From: Filosporella fistucella | Taxonomy: Eukaryota; Ascomycota; Leotiomycetes; Helotiales | Assembly: GCA_030077755.1 (NCBI GenBank) | Contig: JAQJZZ010000019.1 | Span: 756,501-820,500, forward strand | Length of the DNA: 64,000 bases | Reading direction: 5' to 3' | Shown: positions 23,601 to 33,885 of the stretch, piece by piece | How positions within the stretch are numbered: the first letter of the stretch is position 1 | Layout of the letters: each line of letters starts with the position of its first letter | Program-made: the position numbers and the translations under genes | Notes under the pieces: generated by a model | Seen by the model: only the letters and a program-made list of their open reading frames with translations | Databases searched by the model: none | What the model was told of the DNA's origin: nothing

Positions 23601-24583
23601 AAATTATGCTGGTGACCAACCTCGAGAGGAATATCCTTTGGTACCTTCAAACCCTAAGCGGCTCATTGAAAGCTTTCAAATCTAGCCGTATACTTGAAAT
23701 AAGTTGCATCACATGTGGTTAGCCACACCTCGAGGTCAAATCATCCTAAGCAAATGGAAGCATACAACTGGGCGAGCAAGTTTCACTAATCGACGTCAGG
23801 TATAGAAACATCAAATGCGATATCTCACACTAGGATCTAGTGATTACGGGCTACTGAAATTCATTTTTTATCTGATCGTCCCTCAAACTTTACACAAATC
23901 GATCGTGCCTCGGTCCAATGCTGCGTCACATAACAACAAATTGAATTCGACACCCTAGCATCATGCAATTATTAGGTCGTCCTGACTACAGTCCATGAAA
24001 CAGCCACAGCCTCCACAATTTGTTCGCCTGCTATCGTTTCTCATCTTCAGCCCAAATCTCTCACCGAACATCGAAGACCTGACCAAATCCACCCATTTAC
24101 CCGTGTTCACTGTGCCTGCACGAAATGGTACCGCACGAACTATAACTATAATATTGGCACAATCATCTGCATCAACAGCCACAATATAATTGTCTTCCAT
24201 GAATTATCGAAGAGATGCTCGATAGTCGGTGCGCGGCTCCTGGAATTTATTCGACGATTTGAGCTTGGCATGAGGTTCAACATCCCCCCCCCCCTTAAAT
24301 GCTCGCTTAAGCCCGCATTTAGGGTCCCACTGTTACTGTTGAGTTGGGACTTCCTCCAACTTTGTTTATGTTAAGGTTCTATTTCAGCATCTCACTCAAG
24401 CCAAACGGAGCCTGGCTACTATTAGACAATGCCCAGTGCTAGAAGACCAGAGAAGTAAGTACCAACCGAGAGGTTTCTCATTGAAGAATAATATTGGATT
24501 TCGATGAAGGAGAGACATTCTACCATGAGCCTTGAATCTAGCATAATGTACACAAATAACATGTCCAACTAACGAGTTTCGCG

Positions 24584-24605
24584 CTCGCTCCGCTGTAGGA
24601 GCGAG
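24584..24605. repeat. GC-rich perfect hairpin
   Basis: CTCGCTCC (24584..24591) and GGAGCGAG (24598..24605) are exact reverse complements around a 6-nt loop. It lies 290 bp after an 11-base C run. It could be a structure-forming spacer or the end of a mobile element; nothing further supports either. Confidence 0.45.
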
Positions 24606-25153
24606 GGTTCACCCTTCAAAAATCACCAGATTTTCTAAGCCGTCCTGCGGGGCGGTGGAGTTGTGCCATTTTCAATAGAGGGAAATTTTGTGCTTTGATT
24701 TTTTCCCGTCTGTTGAAGGTTGTACTCCTATTTTGTGTATAGTGTGGGGATAACGGTTTTGAGTATCTGCCAGAGAGTAACATAGGAGGCCCTCATAAGT
24801 ACCGAAAAGATAGCGACCTAATTCACGATGGTCATGACGAGGCAGCTCAAGGAGTCCTGACGCGCTTCATGTTCAGCAGTCGTCGTAAGTAAAATATCTA
24901 GGAAATAGGTGTTTTGATGATTTAGGATGTAGAATTTTGAAGAGCAAGCTCTTGATGTTATTGAACGTTTTGAGCCCGCGAAATTGCGTTGACATTTATA
25001 TATCCTCGACCAATCTCCTGTCCCTCTTGCCGTCTTTATATGCCTTGAAAATAAACCAACGTACTGATTATGATGAAGTGATACGCTACCCGCCCACATT
25101 GTCACAGGACCAGCTAATCAGCTCATCAACCCATCACTCCGATCTCGCAACAT

Positions 25154-25925
25154 TTAGCACCTCCAAATCCAGATCTTCAACAAAACTCGCTCAAAGCTCT
25201 CATTCCCTGTAATAGCAGTCCTCACAAACTGCCTGTCAACAACAAAGGCATCGACTGGAAAATAACTAGAGTGTGTTGATGTTACAGGACTATGAACAAC
25301 TCTGATACTGCTCGGCGCATCTGGTACGAATAAAGTTGGGAGGATTCTTGTGTCTGGCTCAGAATTATCAACATGGATGGCTCGAGATCCTGGGAACACA
25401 AAATGTAGAGGCGCGTCAATTTGGGCCCGCACGGGGTTGTAGGAGGGGTTGTTAGGAAGGAGACCTAGATGGAATGTCTTCATCATATACTGGCAAACTT
25501 ATTTTACTGTCAGATATCCTTTAGTAATGGTGTGGTTTCGAACTTAATGGCTTGTCAAGTAACCTCTCACCCTTTCCCACTTACTTGTTAATCTTTTTAT
25601 AACGGCGTTGATTCCCGAGTCAATTGACCTCTTTAATGCTCCCTCACGAGAAGCCCATTCTTTCCTCCCCATTGGTAGTACATCCCTCTTAACCTCCTCT
25701 TCAATCATCTCCACGCTTTCCCTTGCTAGTCGGCGTAAAAGGGTTCTATCTACTCCATCCGGATCTCGAATCGTCTAGATACTCTCTCTAAAAGCTCTCA
25801 GGCGAGGTTTCCAGAAACGAGAGGCCCAAAAATAATGGCCTGCAAACCCTTTTCTAAAGGAATCAAGAGAAACTGGGATGGTATAGGTAAGATCGCGGGG
25901 TGGGTACTGGTATTGATGAAGTCAT
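25154..25925 (-). pseudogene. Broken gene of unknown family
   Basis: Protein-like sequence runs through this interval on the minus strand but not in one frame. An ATG at 25925 begins MTSSIPVPTPRS. About 15 codons in, the readable frame shifts by one base (about 25880-25895) and continues as LDSFRKGFAGHYFWASRFWK. An in-frame TAG interrupts at 25777..25775. The frame then continues strongly (RTLLRRLARESVEMIEEEVK and onward). A plausible intron (AGG|GTGAGA to GCCAG) leads in phase 0 to an exon reading MMKTFHLGLLPNNPSYNPVR that ends at 25154. One frameshift plus one nonsense codon argue for a pseudogene, though sequencing error or an unusual splice could mimic this. I do not recognise the family. 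It lies directly downstream of DSC2 on the same strand. Confidence 0.5.
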
Positions 25926-26187
25926 CTTGAGAAGAATGAAATTTTCGAGGACAAAAGGGCGACGTGCTGATTGGAAAGAGGATTTGAAACGAATGAAAGT
26001 TGCCTATTGATCATCACTATTTAACGTGTCAATTCTTTAGTGCATGCGCGAAGCCAGATCCAACTCACAGCCATATCCACAGCCACGGAGCAACTCGTCG
26101 CGAAATTTTCTCAAACAATACAGGGAAATAGGAACCGTTTGCTCAAGTGTGAATTGGTCACTGGGTATCGTATTTCATCCATCTCTT

Positions 26188-27066
26188 TCAAAAGGCACCC
26201 CTGAACTGGTCCAAAAGCTGTCGTCCTAATGTTCTCCTTCTCCCCGTTTCACCACCCAACTGTCCATCAGCACCCGTTGCCATAGCAGCATTTGTGTTCT
26301 CTCCTTCTAAACGTCGTCTCAGACCCTCAAAATCTTCCCCTCTTTTCTGTGGTCTAATTCCGACCATCCATCCCGGTATCCGCCACCTGGTGACAGCTCC
26401 TGGCAGCACCTCATTTCTCCACGAATATCCCACTACCCAACCCACAATGGCACATAGTACTGACCCTGGTAGTTGATTCAGGCATAGCTGGATTGCTGGA
26501 AGGTACACGTATGATTTGTCTGAAAATGTAAGGCCAACAAAATTATCGTTCGTGGGAGGCGCTGCAGATGCCGCGATTCGATACTTGTAGGCATGTGGTA
26601 TGACAGCATGATATTGTGCTAAAATAGCAAATATAAGAGGTGTTGGCCCCGCGGGGAGGAAATTGAAGTTATTGAAAGAGAGGGGTCGAATAAATAGGGC
26701 AAGGATCAATGGTGGGAGTATTGTCGTGAATCCAAAGGATAGAATAATGAATGACTTTAATTATTGTTAGTCTCTGTTTCAGATATGCAGAATTCAACTT
26801 ACAGCATATTTACGAGATCCCCATAGTCGCTCTATTACCCTCATATTGTAGACTGTCATAGCAGCGAAGAGGACCTCAGTTGAATTGAGATAGCACAACT
26901 GATATGCAAAGATCCGCCAAAACTGGTGGTATCGCCATAGATGCGGATCGATTTGAATATAAAAATTGTGTTTGGTATCTGTGATGCTGGCCAGAATTGA
27001 TGCGCCTATGATGCCATACACAAGGCTGCGAGAGACAGGAGCATCCGCGAAACCGGTGGAAAGCAT
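26188..27066 (-). CDS. dsc2: DSC E3 ligase subunit 2-like rhomboid pseudoprotease
   Basis: Exons 27066..26803 and 26754..26188; the intron (GTAAGT...TTAAAG) is phase 0 and the product has 276 residues. The N terminus shows the rhomboid-like layout seen in UBAC2/Dsc2: a first helix with SRSLVYGIIGASILASITDT, then the loop ... HLWRYHQFWRIFAYQLCYLN, then EVLFAAMTVYNMRVIERLWG. Further helices follow. Dsc2 is a membrane subunit of the Golgi/ER Dsc ubiquitin ligase that works with Cdc48 and, in several fungi, activates SREBP and hypoxia tolerance. No catalytic Gly-x-Ser of active rhomboids is evident. The C terminus is Arg/Gly-rich and short; I see no clear UBA domain, unlike the longer fission yeast protein. 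It diverges from RER2. Confidence 0.8.
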
Positions 27067-27462
27067 TGTAACCGGTATTTGTTACCAAGGCAATAGATCA
27101 ATTCAATGTCATCAAAGCATCACTCGATACAAATGTGAGTGGTTGCGCGACTGTTTATTGTCTGAAGGAAAGAAGCCCTGGAGTGGAAAGTTGTTGCTTG
27201 TCTGACAGCCTGGCCTGTTCGCTCCCAAGACGTTTCCAAGCAACAGCAAGGCCCATTTGCCCCGAGCCTTGCCGACCGCGCAACCTCTCAACATTTGGCC
27301 ACGAACTTACGAAAACCTGGAACACAGCCCACTCTCTTTAAATACGATTGCTTTGCGATATTTCGATATTCCTTTGGCTTCGAAATAAATATCACCTTCA
27401 TTCAACGAAACTTGGGTACAGAACACAGCTCCATACATAATCAACCTGATTAGAGAATCATA
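27067..27462. promoter_or_regulatory. Divergent promoter of DSC2 and RER2
   Basis: 396 bp separate the two start codons. No specific binding motif was recognised; the proximal RER2 side is pyrimidine- and A-rich like other fungal leaders. Confidence 0.5.
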
Positions 27463-28610
27463 ATGTCCTCACAACATCTTACACAGTTGCGGAAATGGAT
27501 GTTAGAATCACCACCAGTGGAATGGGGCATAAACCAGCTACGAGAGCTTCTAATTGGAGCTTTACGGCAAGGACCAATACCAAAGCATGTGGCATTTGTT
27601 ATGGATGGAAACAGGCGGTTTGCAAGAAGTCATAAGATTGAAACAGTAGAAGGGCACAATCTGGGATTCGAAGCTTTAGCTAGGGTATGAATTCACTTCT
27701 ACTGGTACTGGATATCTTCTAATTGTGTTCATAGATTCTGGAAGTGTGTTATAAATGTGGAGTGAAAGTAGTTACAGTTTATGCTTTCAGCATCGAGAAT
27801 TTCAAGCGATCAAAATACGAAGTAGATGCTTTGATGGAAATGGCCAAGATAAAGCTTGTTCAATTATCTCAACATGGCGAACTGCTGGACAGATATGGTG
27901 CCAGTGTTAGAGTTTTGGGAAACAAGGAGTTGGTAAAGCCAGACGTTATTGAAGCGATGGACAGAGCGGTAGAGATGACCCGAAATAATGGAGAGTAAGT
28001 TTTGCTCGAGTTCTGAGTTGAATAGAAGCTAATCCCAAATAGTTGTGTGTTGAATGTCTGTTTCCCTTATACCTCTAGGGATGAGATAACAACCGCCATC
28101 AAGACAACAGTTGAGGACTACTCCAAACCACTGTCAGCTCAAGCCCGGCCCTTCTCCCAAACAAGAATCACCCAGAAGATCCGGTCCAGAAATCTCAGCA
28201 CTTCACCGCTCCGATCTGTCTCTCCAACTCCATCTAGCACATCCGATGTAGATGACTCCGTTTCATCTTCCACTACCTTACACCCAGAATCACCACCAAA
28301 TTATGTCCGGGATAACAATGTTTATCCTGATCCTGAAACGATCACCTCTGAAATCGTGGGAGATCACATGTTTACAGCTGGAGACCCTCCATTGGATTTA
28401 TTAATCCGAACTAGTGGAGTTAAGAGGCTGAGCGATTTTATGCTCTGGCAATGTCATGAGGAGACTGAGATAGTCTTCCTAGATTGTTTGTGGCCGGAGT
28501 TCGATTTGTGGCAATTCTTGCCTGTAATGGTTGAATATCAATGGAGACAAAAACACACCGAGGATAAAACAGGGAATGGAGTCAAAGGTCTGAAACCAAA
28601 AGTTCGATAG
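27463..28610 (+). CDS. rer2: Dehydrodolichyl diphosphate synthase (cis-prenyltransferase)
   Basis: Exons 27463..27684, 27735..27994 and 28043..28610 give 349 residues. The cis-prenyltransferase motifs are all present. [11 protein letters not shown] (Asp48 and the Arg pair at 51-52) binds diphosphate and Mg2+. [12 protein letters not shown] shapes the prenyl tunnel. [19 protein letters not shown] is the conserved substrate-binding region, with WPEFDLW near the end. The enzyme extends farnesyl diphosphate with isopentenyl units to make dolichol precursors for glycosylation, at the ER. An insertion of ~80 low-complexity residues rich in Ser/Thr/Pro sits between [12 protein letters not shown] and the RTSG motif. 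The N terminus [20 protein letters not shown] is the usual membrane-facing helix. Active-site residues look intact. Confidence 0.93.
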
Positions 28611-29128
28611 ATGCTAAATCGTCACTGTGATTGGCGTTCTTCAGGAGGTGATGTCAACTTTGAGCACTAATTGCTCCATGGCGTCAGGAGTTTATATATT
28701 TCCCGGCGATAGGTGTACTAGAATATAGAAGTGACGGAATTCGAATGAAATGACTTGTCGATGCTCTTTGAACACCTAAATTGAATTGGTTGTGAAGCTC
28801 CAGATGATTACGGCGAACGGCTTGTGAACTGCCCGACATCTATTGATTGCCGAGACGCGGAAGCGGCATTACTATTCTCCTGGATTTTCCCCATGCGCAT
28901 CACCCAAGAGCGAGGAGCAGTACTTTCATCGTATACACAACTACGCTCTTGATAGTTGCAGCCTTCTCACGGACTCACCGACCTCCCTATCACAATAACA
29001 AACTTCAATGTAATTCACGGATTAAAATCTACCTCTGAGGTCCTTCACCGCAGTTCTTTTTTACCTGCCGCACATTCGTTCCTCGTCAACACCTTTGGCC
29101 CACGAGCACAAATCAATCATCGAACAAC
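28611..29128. other. Intergenic region between RER2 and the ING gene
   Basis: 3' flank of RER2 and promoter of the ING-type gene. No repeat or RNA gene recognised. Confidence 0.5.
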
Positions 29129-31248
29129 ATGAAAACTTCCAAACAAGTTCCCACAGACCTAGGGTCGAGTCGCAGAGCTCAACCTTTACGACAGACCCGA
29201 ACAAACCCTCCAAGATCCTCAATCTCAGGACCGAGGAACGACAATGCTGAGGGCGAGAACGAGATCTTCCCAGCGATTACCTTCTTCGCAGATGCAATCA
29301 CAGCTCTACCAAAAGAGCTCGTCCGACATTTCACACTTCTGAAGGAGGTTGATGCAAAGATATATGGCCCAGAATCCGACCTGGGAGCTTTGGTTGATGC
29401 TGCGCTCAATGCCCCTCTCCCTCCTCGACCCCAGCCGATCGACGCTCAACACCTGCTTGGTCCAACATCAGCTCCGATGAGTGCGCAAGGTAGTTTTCAT
29501 GGCTCTAGCATGAACGGACACTCGAATGCTATTCAAGAATCCGCCGAATTCTACAATGCGAATCATGCCTACGATCCAGCGAACAATTCTCGTCGACAGC
29601 TTTTTCAACACACCGCATACACATTACAAAATATGTTGGTCTCACTCGATGAGAAGAACCATGTTATATCTACGGCTCAAGAAGCGCTGGCTAAGCAGCT
29701 TGCGCGAATTGACGACTGCTGGGAGTTTGTTGAGCTCGAAGTTAGCGAAGAGGCACGATATGGTAGTACTACACATTGGGCATATCCTGAGAATCGTGTA
29801 CCTAAAACAGGTGCAGCAGGCGTATCTCGTAGGGAAATTGCTTCTGCAAATAACCTGTCGGCTGCCGTCCAACATTTGGCTGAGGAAGCGGCTGCAAGAA
29901 GCGATGCGAGAAAGCAAGCTTTGCTCGAGAGGAAGAAGGGGAAAAATCAGCACGCCGAATCTGATTTCGACGATCACGATGGAAGGCACAAGGAGAAGAA
30001 AGTACACGGTAACAGTAAAGTTCGGAAAGCTGCCGATGCGACAGTCGGGTTGGGAATCTCGAATGGTGCTGCAACAAATGGCAACCCCGCCAAGCGACGT
30101 AAGCCGAATGTCGAGAAAGGTCCAGTAGGAGGAGCTGTCATGGAACGATCTATGAGCTCTGTGTTTGGTAATAATGGAACTGCAGCAAAAGGAAAGGGGG
30201 CGAGTCCACGAGAAACACCAGTTCCTGAAGCGGCAAAGAAGAGGTCAAGAGCTGCTGCTACGGCCAATGGCCAAGGCAGAAAGAGGTATATATCTTATCC
30301 AGGGTTTTGCGCCCATACTGACAGTCCACAGAAACAATACCGTAACTTCTGCTATGTCCCCATCTCTGGCATCCTCTCCTATTCGATCTACATTCCCTGA
30401 GATCACGAAACCTACGAACAAGAATACCCCACCTCCAACGAATGGCAGACCAGCTTCGATAAGAGGGAGACAAAACTCTACACAATCTGTTCTCGAAAAG
30501 AGACCCCCCTCTGCTTCTTCAAACAGGCCGAATGGTAATAGTACACCAGATCTTGGACCGGTAGCTACTGTTACTGGTAGGACTGTGCCGGAGGTCAAGG
30601 CGTCTATGAAGGAATCGGCACATAATTCCAAGGAGCATCTCCTTGAAGATGTTGACCAAGAAGAGCCAGCCGTGATCGGTGGTGTTGTCGTTGGAAATAG
30701 GAAGGCTAGCACGACAAAGATGGAAGACCGAGAATCGAGTATCCCCATAAACACAATTCAGACGACTTTAGTTACTACTAAGAGTGGGCGAGCGAGTAAA
30801 CCATCTACCCCGGCGATACCACAATTCCCAGAGCCCGTGCGTTCAAGATCGTCCCGAGCATTGGAGTCGGTTTCGAATAATAAGCGGAGCCATAAGAAAG
30901 GGGCTGGTGCAGCTGCACAGCTTCTTGCGCAGCAAATCCAGATTGAAGAAGGTGATGACACAGCCAGTAACGTCCAAGACGAGGATGATGAGGCTGAGAT
31001 CGATGGCGATGAGCCTAGATATTGTTATTGCAATGGAGTCAGTTACGGCGAGATGGTGGGATGTGATGCCGACGATTGCGAGAGAGAATGGTTCCATCTG
31101 GAATGTGTTGGATTAAAGGTGGCTCCAAAGGGAAATGGTAAGTTGACTCATTCCTTCCCCAGAACCGAACTAACGAAATATAGCCAAATGGTACTGCGAA
31201 GACTGCAAAGAGAAAGTGATGAAATCCAAACGATTTACTTCTCGATAG
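29129..31248 (+). CDS. ING-family PHD-finger chromatin protein
   Basis: Exons 29129..30285, 30332..31137 and 31184..31248 give 675 residues; both joins hold frame (phases 2 and 1). The N terminus has the ING helical domain: [20 protein letters not shown] at about residues 51-70. A long disordered, basic linker follows. A C4HC3 PHD finger closes the protein: YCYCNG, then GCDADDC, FHLEC and, across the last splice, WYCEDC. ING proteins read H3K4 methylation through the PHD finger and are subunits of histone acetyltransferase or deacetylase complexes. Yeast relatives are Yng1, Yng2 and Pho23; I cannot decide which orthologue this is, although the N-terminal ALPKEL layout and length are Pho23-like. 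The protein is about twice the yeast length because of its linker. Confidence 0.88.
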
Positions 31249-31861
31249 CGAGCATCCGGCGTTTAGGAAAGAACGGTACATAGGGAACTGGAACTGGTAA
31301 AAATGGGACAATTTGGACGACAAAAAGCCAAATTTCGTCTAATGAATAATGGGAGTTCAAGGCAACGGTGGGTAGGCAGGCAGGCATGGACATTGGGGTT
31401 TGAGGCATTTTCAAGCTCCTGGATATACATACATATGCTTGCATGTTCAAATACCTTGGGTTTTCTTCTGGGGGAAGATAATTTGGTGTTTCTTCTTCTT
31501 TGTCTTTCTTTCGCTGGTTTATACGAATCCTGCTTCGTGGTTGATTGCTTAGAGAATATGACGATGAGATCTTTCTGAAGACTTGAGTGCGTGCATAGCA
31601 TGTTACGTTTGTGACTTCGCCTGATGAAGAGAAGTGAAGTGAAAAATTCTTGCGCGATTTCTCGACAACCTAAAGACGCCCGATGGCTATTATGTCATCC
31701 TAGCACGTGATATACCCAGAACCTTAGGTAGCTACCCCGGATTCCAGGGCAATGGGATGAGGCATTTTAATGACAAGTTTCTAGAAGTATGATAGGGCTG
31801 TGCCCGAGAGGAACTGGGAAAAGAAATAAGGACGTTGGGGTTGGGAGAAGGCTTGTCAGCC
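31249..31861. other. Convergent 3' intergenic region
   Basis: Between the ING gene and a convergent small gene. T-rich 3' flank near 31480; no gene supported. Confidence 0.5.
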
Positions 31862-32615
31862 TTATTTTGATGTGACGGGAGCAGGGAGAGCGCCCGAGTT
31901 GTGATGGGAGGTAGGTAGTTTGTTTGTTTGAGAAGCGGGAAGAGGATTGTGAGAGGGAGATGGAGATGAAGGAGTGGCGTTGATTACGCCCTGGATTGCT
32001 GGAGTGTGAGATGAGGAGGGAAAGAGAGAGGAGTTGAATAAGGAGGAGGAGGGATTCAAAGGTACGTGATGAGTGGTAGAAAGGCTCGAAGATATGGAGT
32101 ACGAAGTAGAATCGTTTTGGAAGATAGCTACAGAGCAAGCTTCTAGAATATGGATGTCTTTCTCGTGGATGTGGTGTGAAATGCTATTAGATTTCGGTAG
32201 TTCTAGGTACACGGGAAGGGGTTCAAACTGTGAATTGCCACTTACACCTCGCCCGGCCATACCTTACTTGAATAGCAACACAAAGGTTTGCATTGACCAA
32301 TTGCTACACAACAGTAAAGAGTAAAAAAAGAAATCAACGTGCCCTGTCCTACACGGCTTACCAGCCTTGCTGAGATGTTTGTTTTGTAGCCTTCCCCTTT
32401 CTCCTTCCTTTCTCACTATTATCATCGCCCAGCTTTCTACTACATTCCTCTTCAATCTCGACTCCCTTTTTACATCTCCGGGTTTCTCCTCGGGAGAGAC
32501 TGTTGTTGGTATGTGAAGCAAAAGAGCGGTGACAATGATGGAGTGCCTCGAGAGTGCATTCTTCGTGACTCATTGCAAATGCATCATCTGGTGTACGAGT
32601 CCATACTGTTCGCAT
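31862..32615 (-). CDS. Hypothetical protein, 198 aa, three exons
   Basis: Model: exons 32615..32362, 32266..32246 (21 nt) and 32183..31862. Donors are GTAAGC and GTAAGT; acceptors are TTCAAG and TAATAG. All phases agree and the total is exactly 199 codons. The N-terminal half is Cys/His-rich and charged: SHEECTLEALHHCHRSF, then a basic KKGVEIEEECSRKLGDD segment. The second half is Ser/Thr/Pro-rich. No signal peptide, membrane segment or known domain is visible. The micro-exon and lack of homology make this uncertain. The alternative is a 132-codon frame starting at 32260. Confidence 0.4.
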
Positions 32616-33885
32616 TACATCTCCGCCTCTAAGCGCTGAGCGACCTCGGCCCTCTACACCTCAGCTCTACCACTAATAAGCAAACCCGGTCACGAAATCT
32701 CTTACTCCTATTTGCATCACTACTTCGTACGCAGGTTTCTAGGTATGTCCCAGACAAGGCCACCTGCTCAAAACATACAAACTCAATATCCAGATTATAA
32801 AACGAATTGGAAGTGTCGAATAGGAAGAGTGAAGATGATCACGAGCAGCGAATGGGAGATAAGTATGTGGTAATAACTCTGATGGCTGATATGCCTTTGC
32901 CAAGCGAGAGGTCACGCGGCTCTAGATTCTGTGACAAACTGAAAGGTTGGTTGTTCGCCTTCGTCTCCTTTTTTGGAGGATGTAGCCGCTTGGCCACATT
33001 GACAGGGTCGGAGAGAGGCGAGAGAGAGGCTTGCATGTCATTTTTCGCTCTTCTTTTTCGGGCCCGGGCTGGCTTGATATCCAATGCAATGCACAGCTCA
33101 GCCAGAGCCCGATTTAAAGTCATGTCAAGTCAAGTCAAACCAAATCAAACCAAGTCAAGTCAAGTCAATGTCGAGTCTTTGTCTCCGCCCAAGTCCGTTC
33201 CGAATCCCGGGGTGCATTGATGCATCACTCTCTCACTCACGCTCTCCGCATCACAGGGCGAAAGAAAGTTCTTTATTCCCATTACTCAATGCATTGCTTC
33301 CCATTCGCCTTGGCCTTTCTTTGTGCTCTTAAAGAGCTGCTCGGTCCGCAGACGGCTCTCCGTCTCGCTACTGTAACCAGGTAGGATCGTTATCATTACG
33401 CTTTCCGTCTACTCTGTCACCTCATCATACATCAACCAATATCTCCAATTCTGCCATTTTGACACCGCATCACCCATCCATCTCTTACACTGACACCATC
33501 TTTCCTCTCTGGAATCTGCACCGCATCATCGCTCTCTCGTCTTATTACCCTATCGCAATTCTTTTTTGGGGATAGCAAGGCGGGGAAGCCCGTTTCATTG
33601 ACTAAGGACGAGGGGAAACGTGCAATAGGGTGTGTCAGAGAAATCCGCCTCTTCCTTGCGACAACCTCGAGCACACGTCTAGTCGCATTACCGTCACGTT
33701 GCCTTTGCGATACCTACCTAGCACCTACTCTATCACTCTGCTTGACTACTGTGCCCCAAGGCCAATTTCTATTACTGTTCGTTAACTTGACTTACCTTGG
33801 GTGGCCCGTTCCTTTTTATCCGAGTTATATTTGAACGCTTGCCGTTCCTCTTCCCCAACAGACTTCGTTTGCATTCACTTACAAA
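32616..33885. other. Long pyrimidine-rich promoter/leader region
   Basis: 1.27 kb upstream of the F-box/LRR gene. It holds the GTCAA-type microsatellite at 33124..33169 and several CT-rich tracts (33410-33560) typical of fungal leaders. Open frames here are short and overlap. Confidence 0.5.
33124..33169. repeat. 5-bp microsatellite (CAAGT/CAAAC)
   Basis: About nine tandem 5-mers alternate CAAGT with the variants CAAAC and CAAAT. It is probably variable between strains. It lies about 720 bp upstream of the following start codon. Confidence 0.8.

Larger units (their letters stand above)
18799..25153. other. 6.3-kb gene-poor region
   Basis: I could not assemble any convincing gene here. Many 60-125-codon open frames occur on both strands but overlap one another and show no recognisable domains. 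Local features: imperfect direct repeats of CATCATCC and CTTCCACCT type at about 19620-19665; an 11-base C run at 24284..24294; and a GC-rich hairpin at 24584..24605. A small ORF with a hydrophobic segment is listed separately. This could be a decayed or regulatory region, or hold genes split into exons too short to see. Confidence 0.5.

Noticed and set aside
23961..24200. 79-codon minus-strand frame with a Cys-rich end
   Set aside because: A protein-like look but an equally open frame lies on the other strand; no supporting signals.
25500..25925. Intact first exons for the gene beside DSC2
   Set aside because: I tried splices to avoid the frameshift and TAG; the only possible introns were under 40 nt and did not restore the frame.
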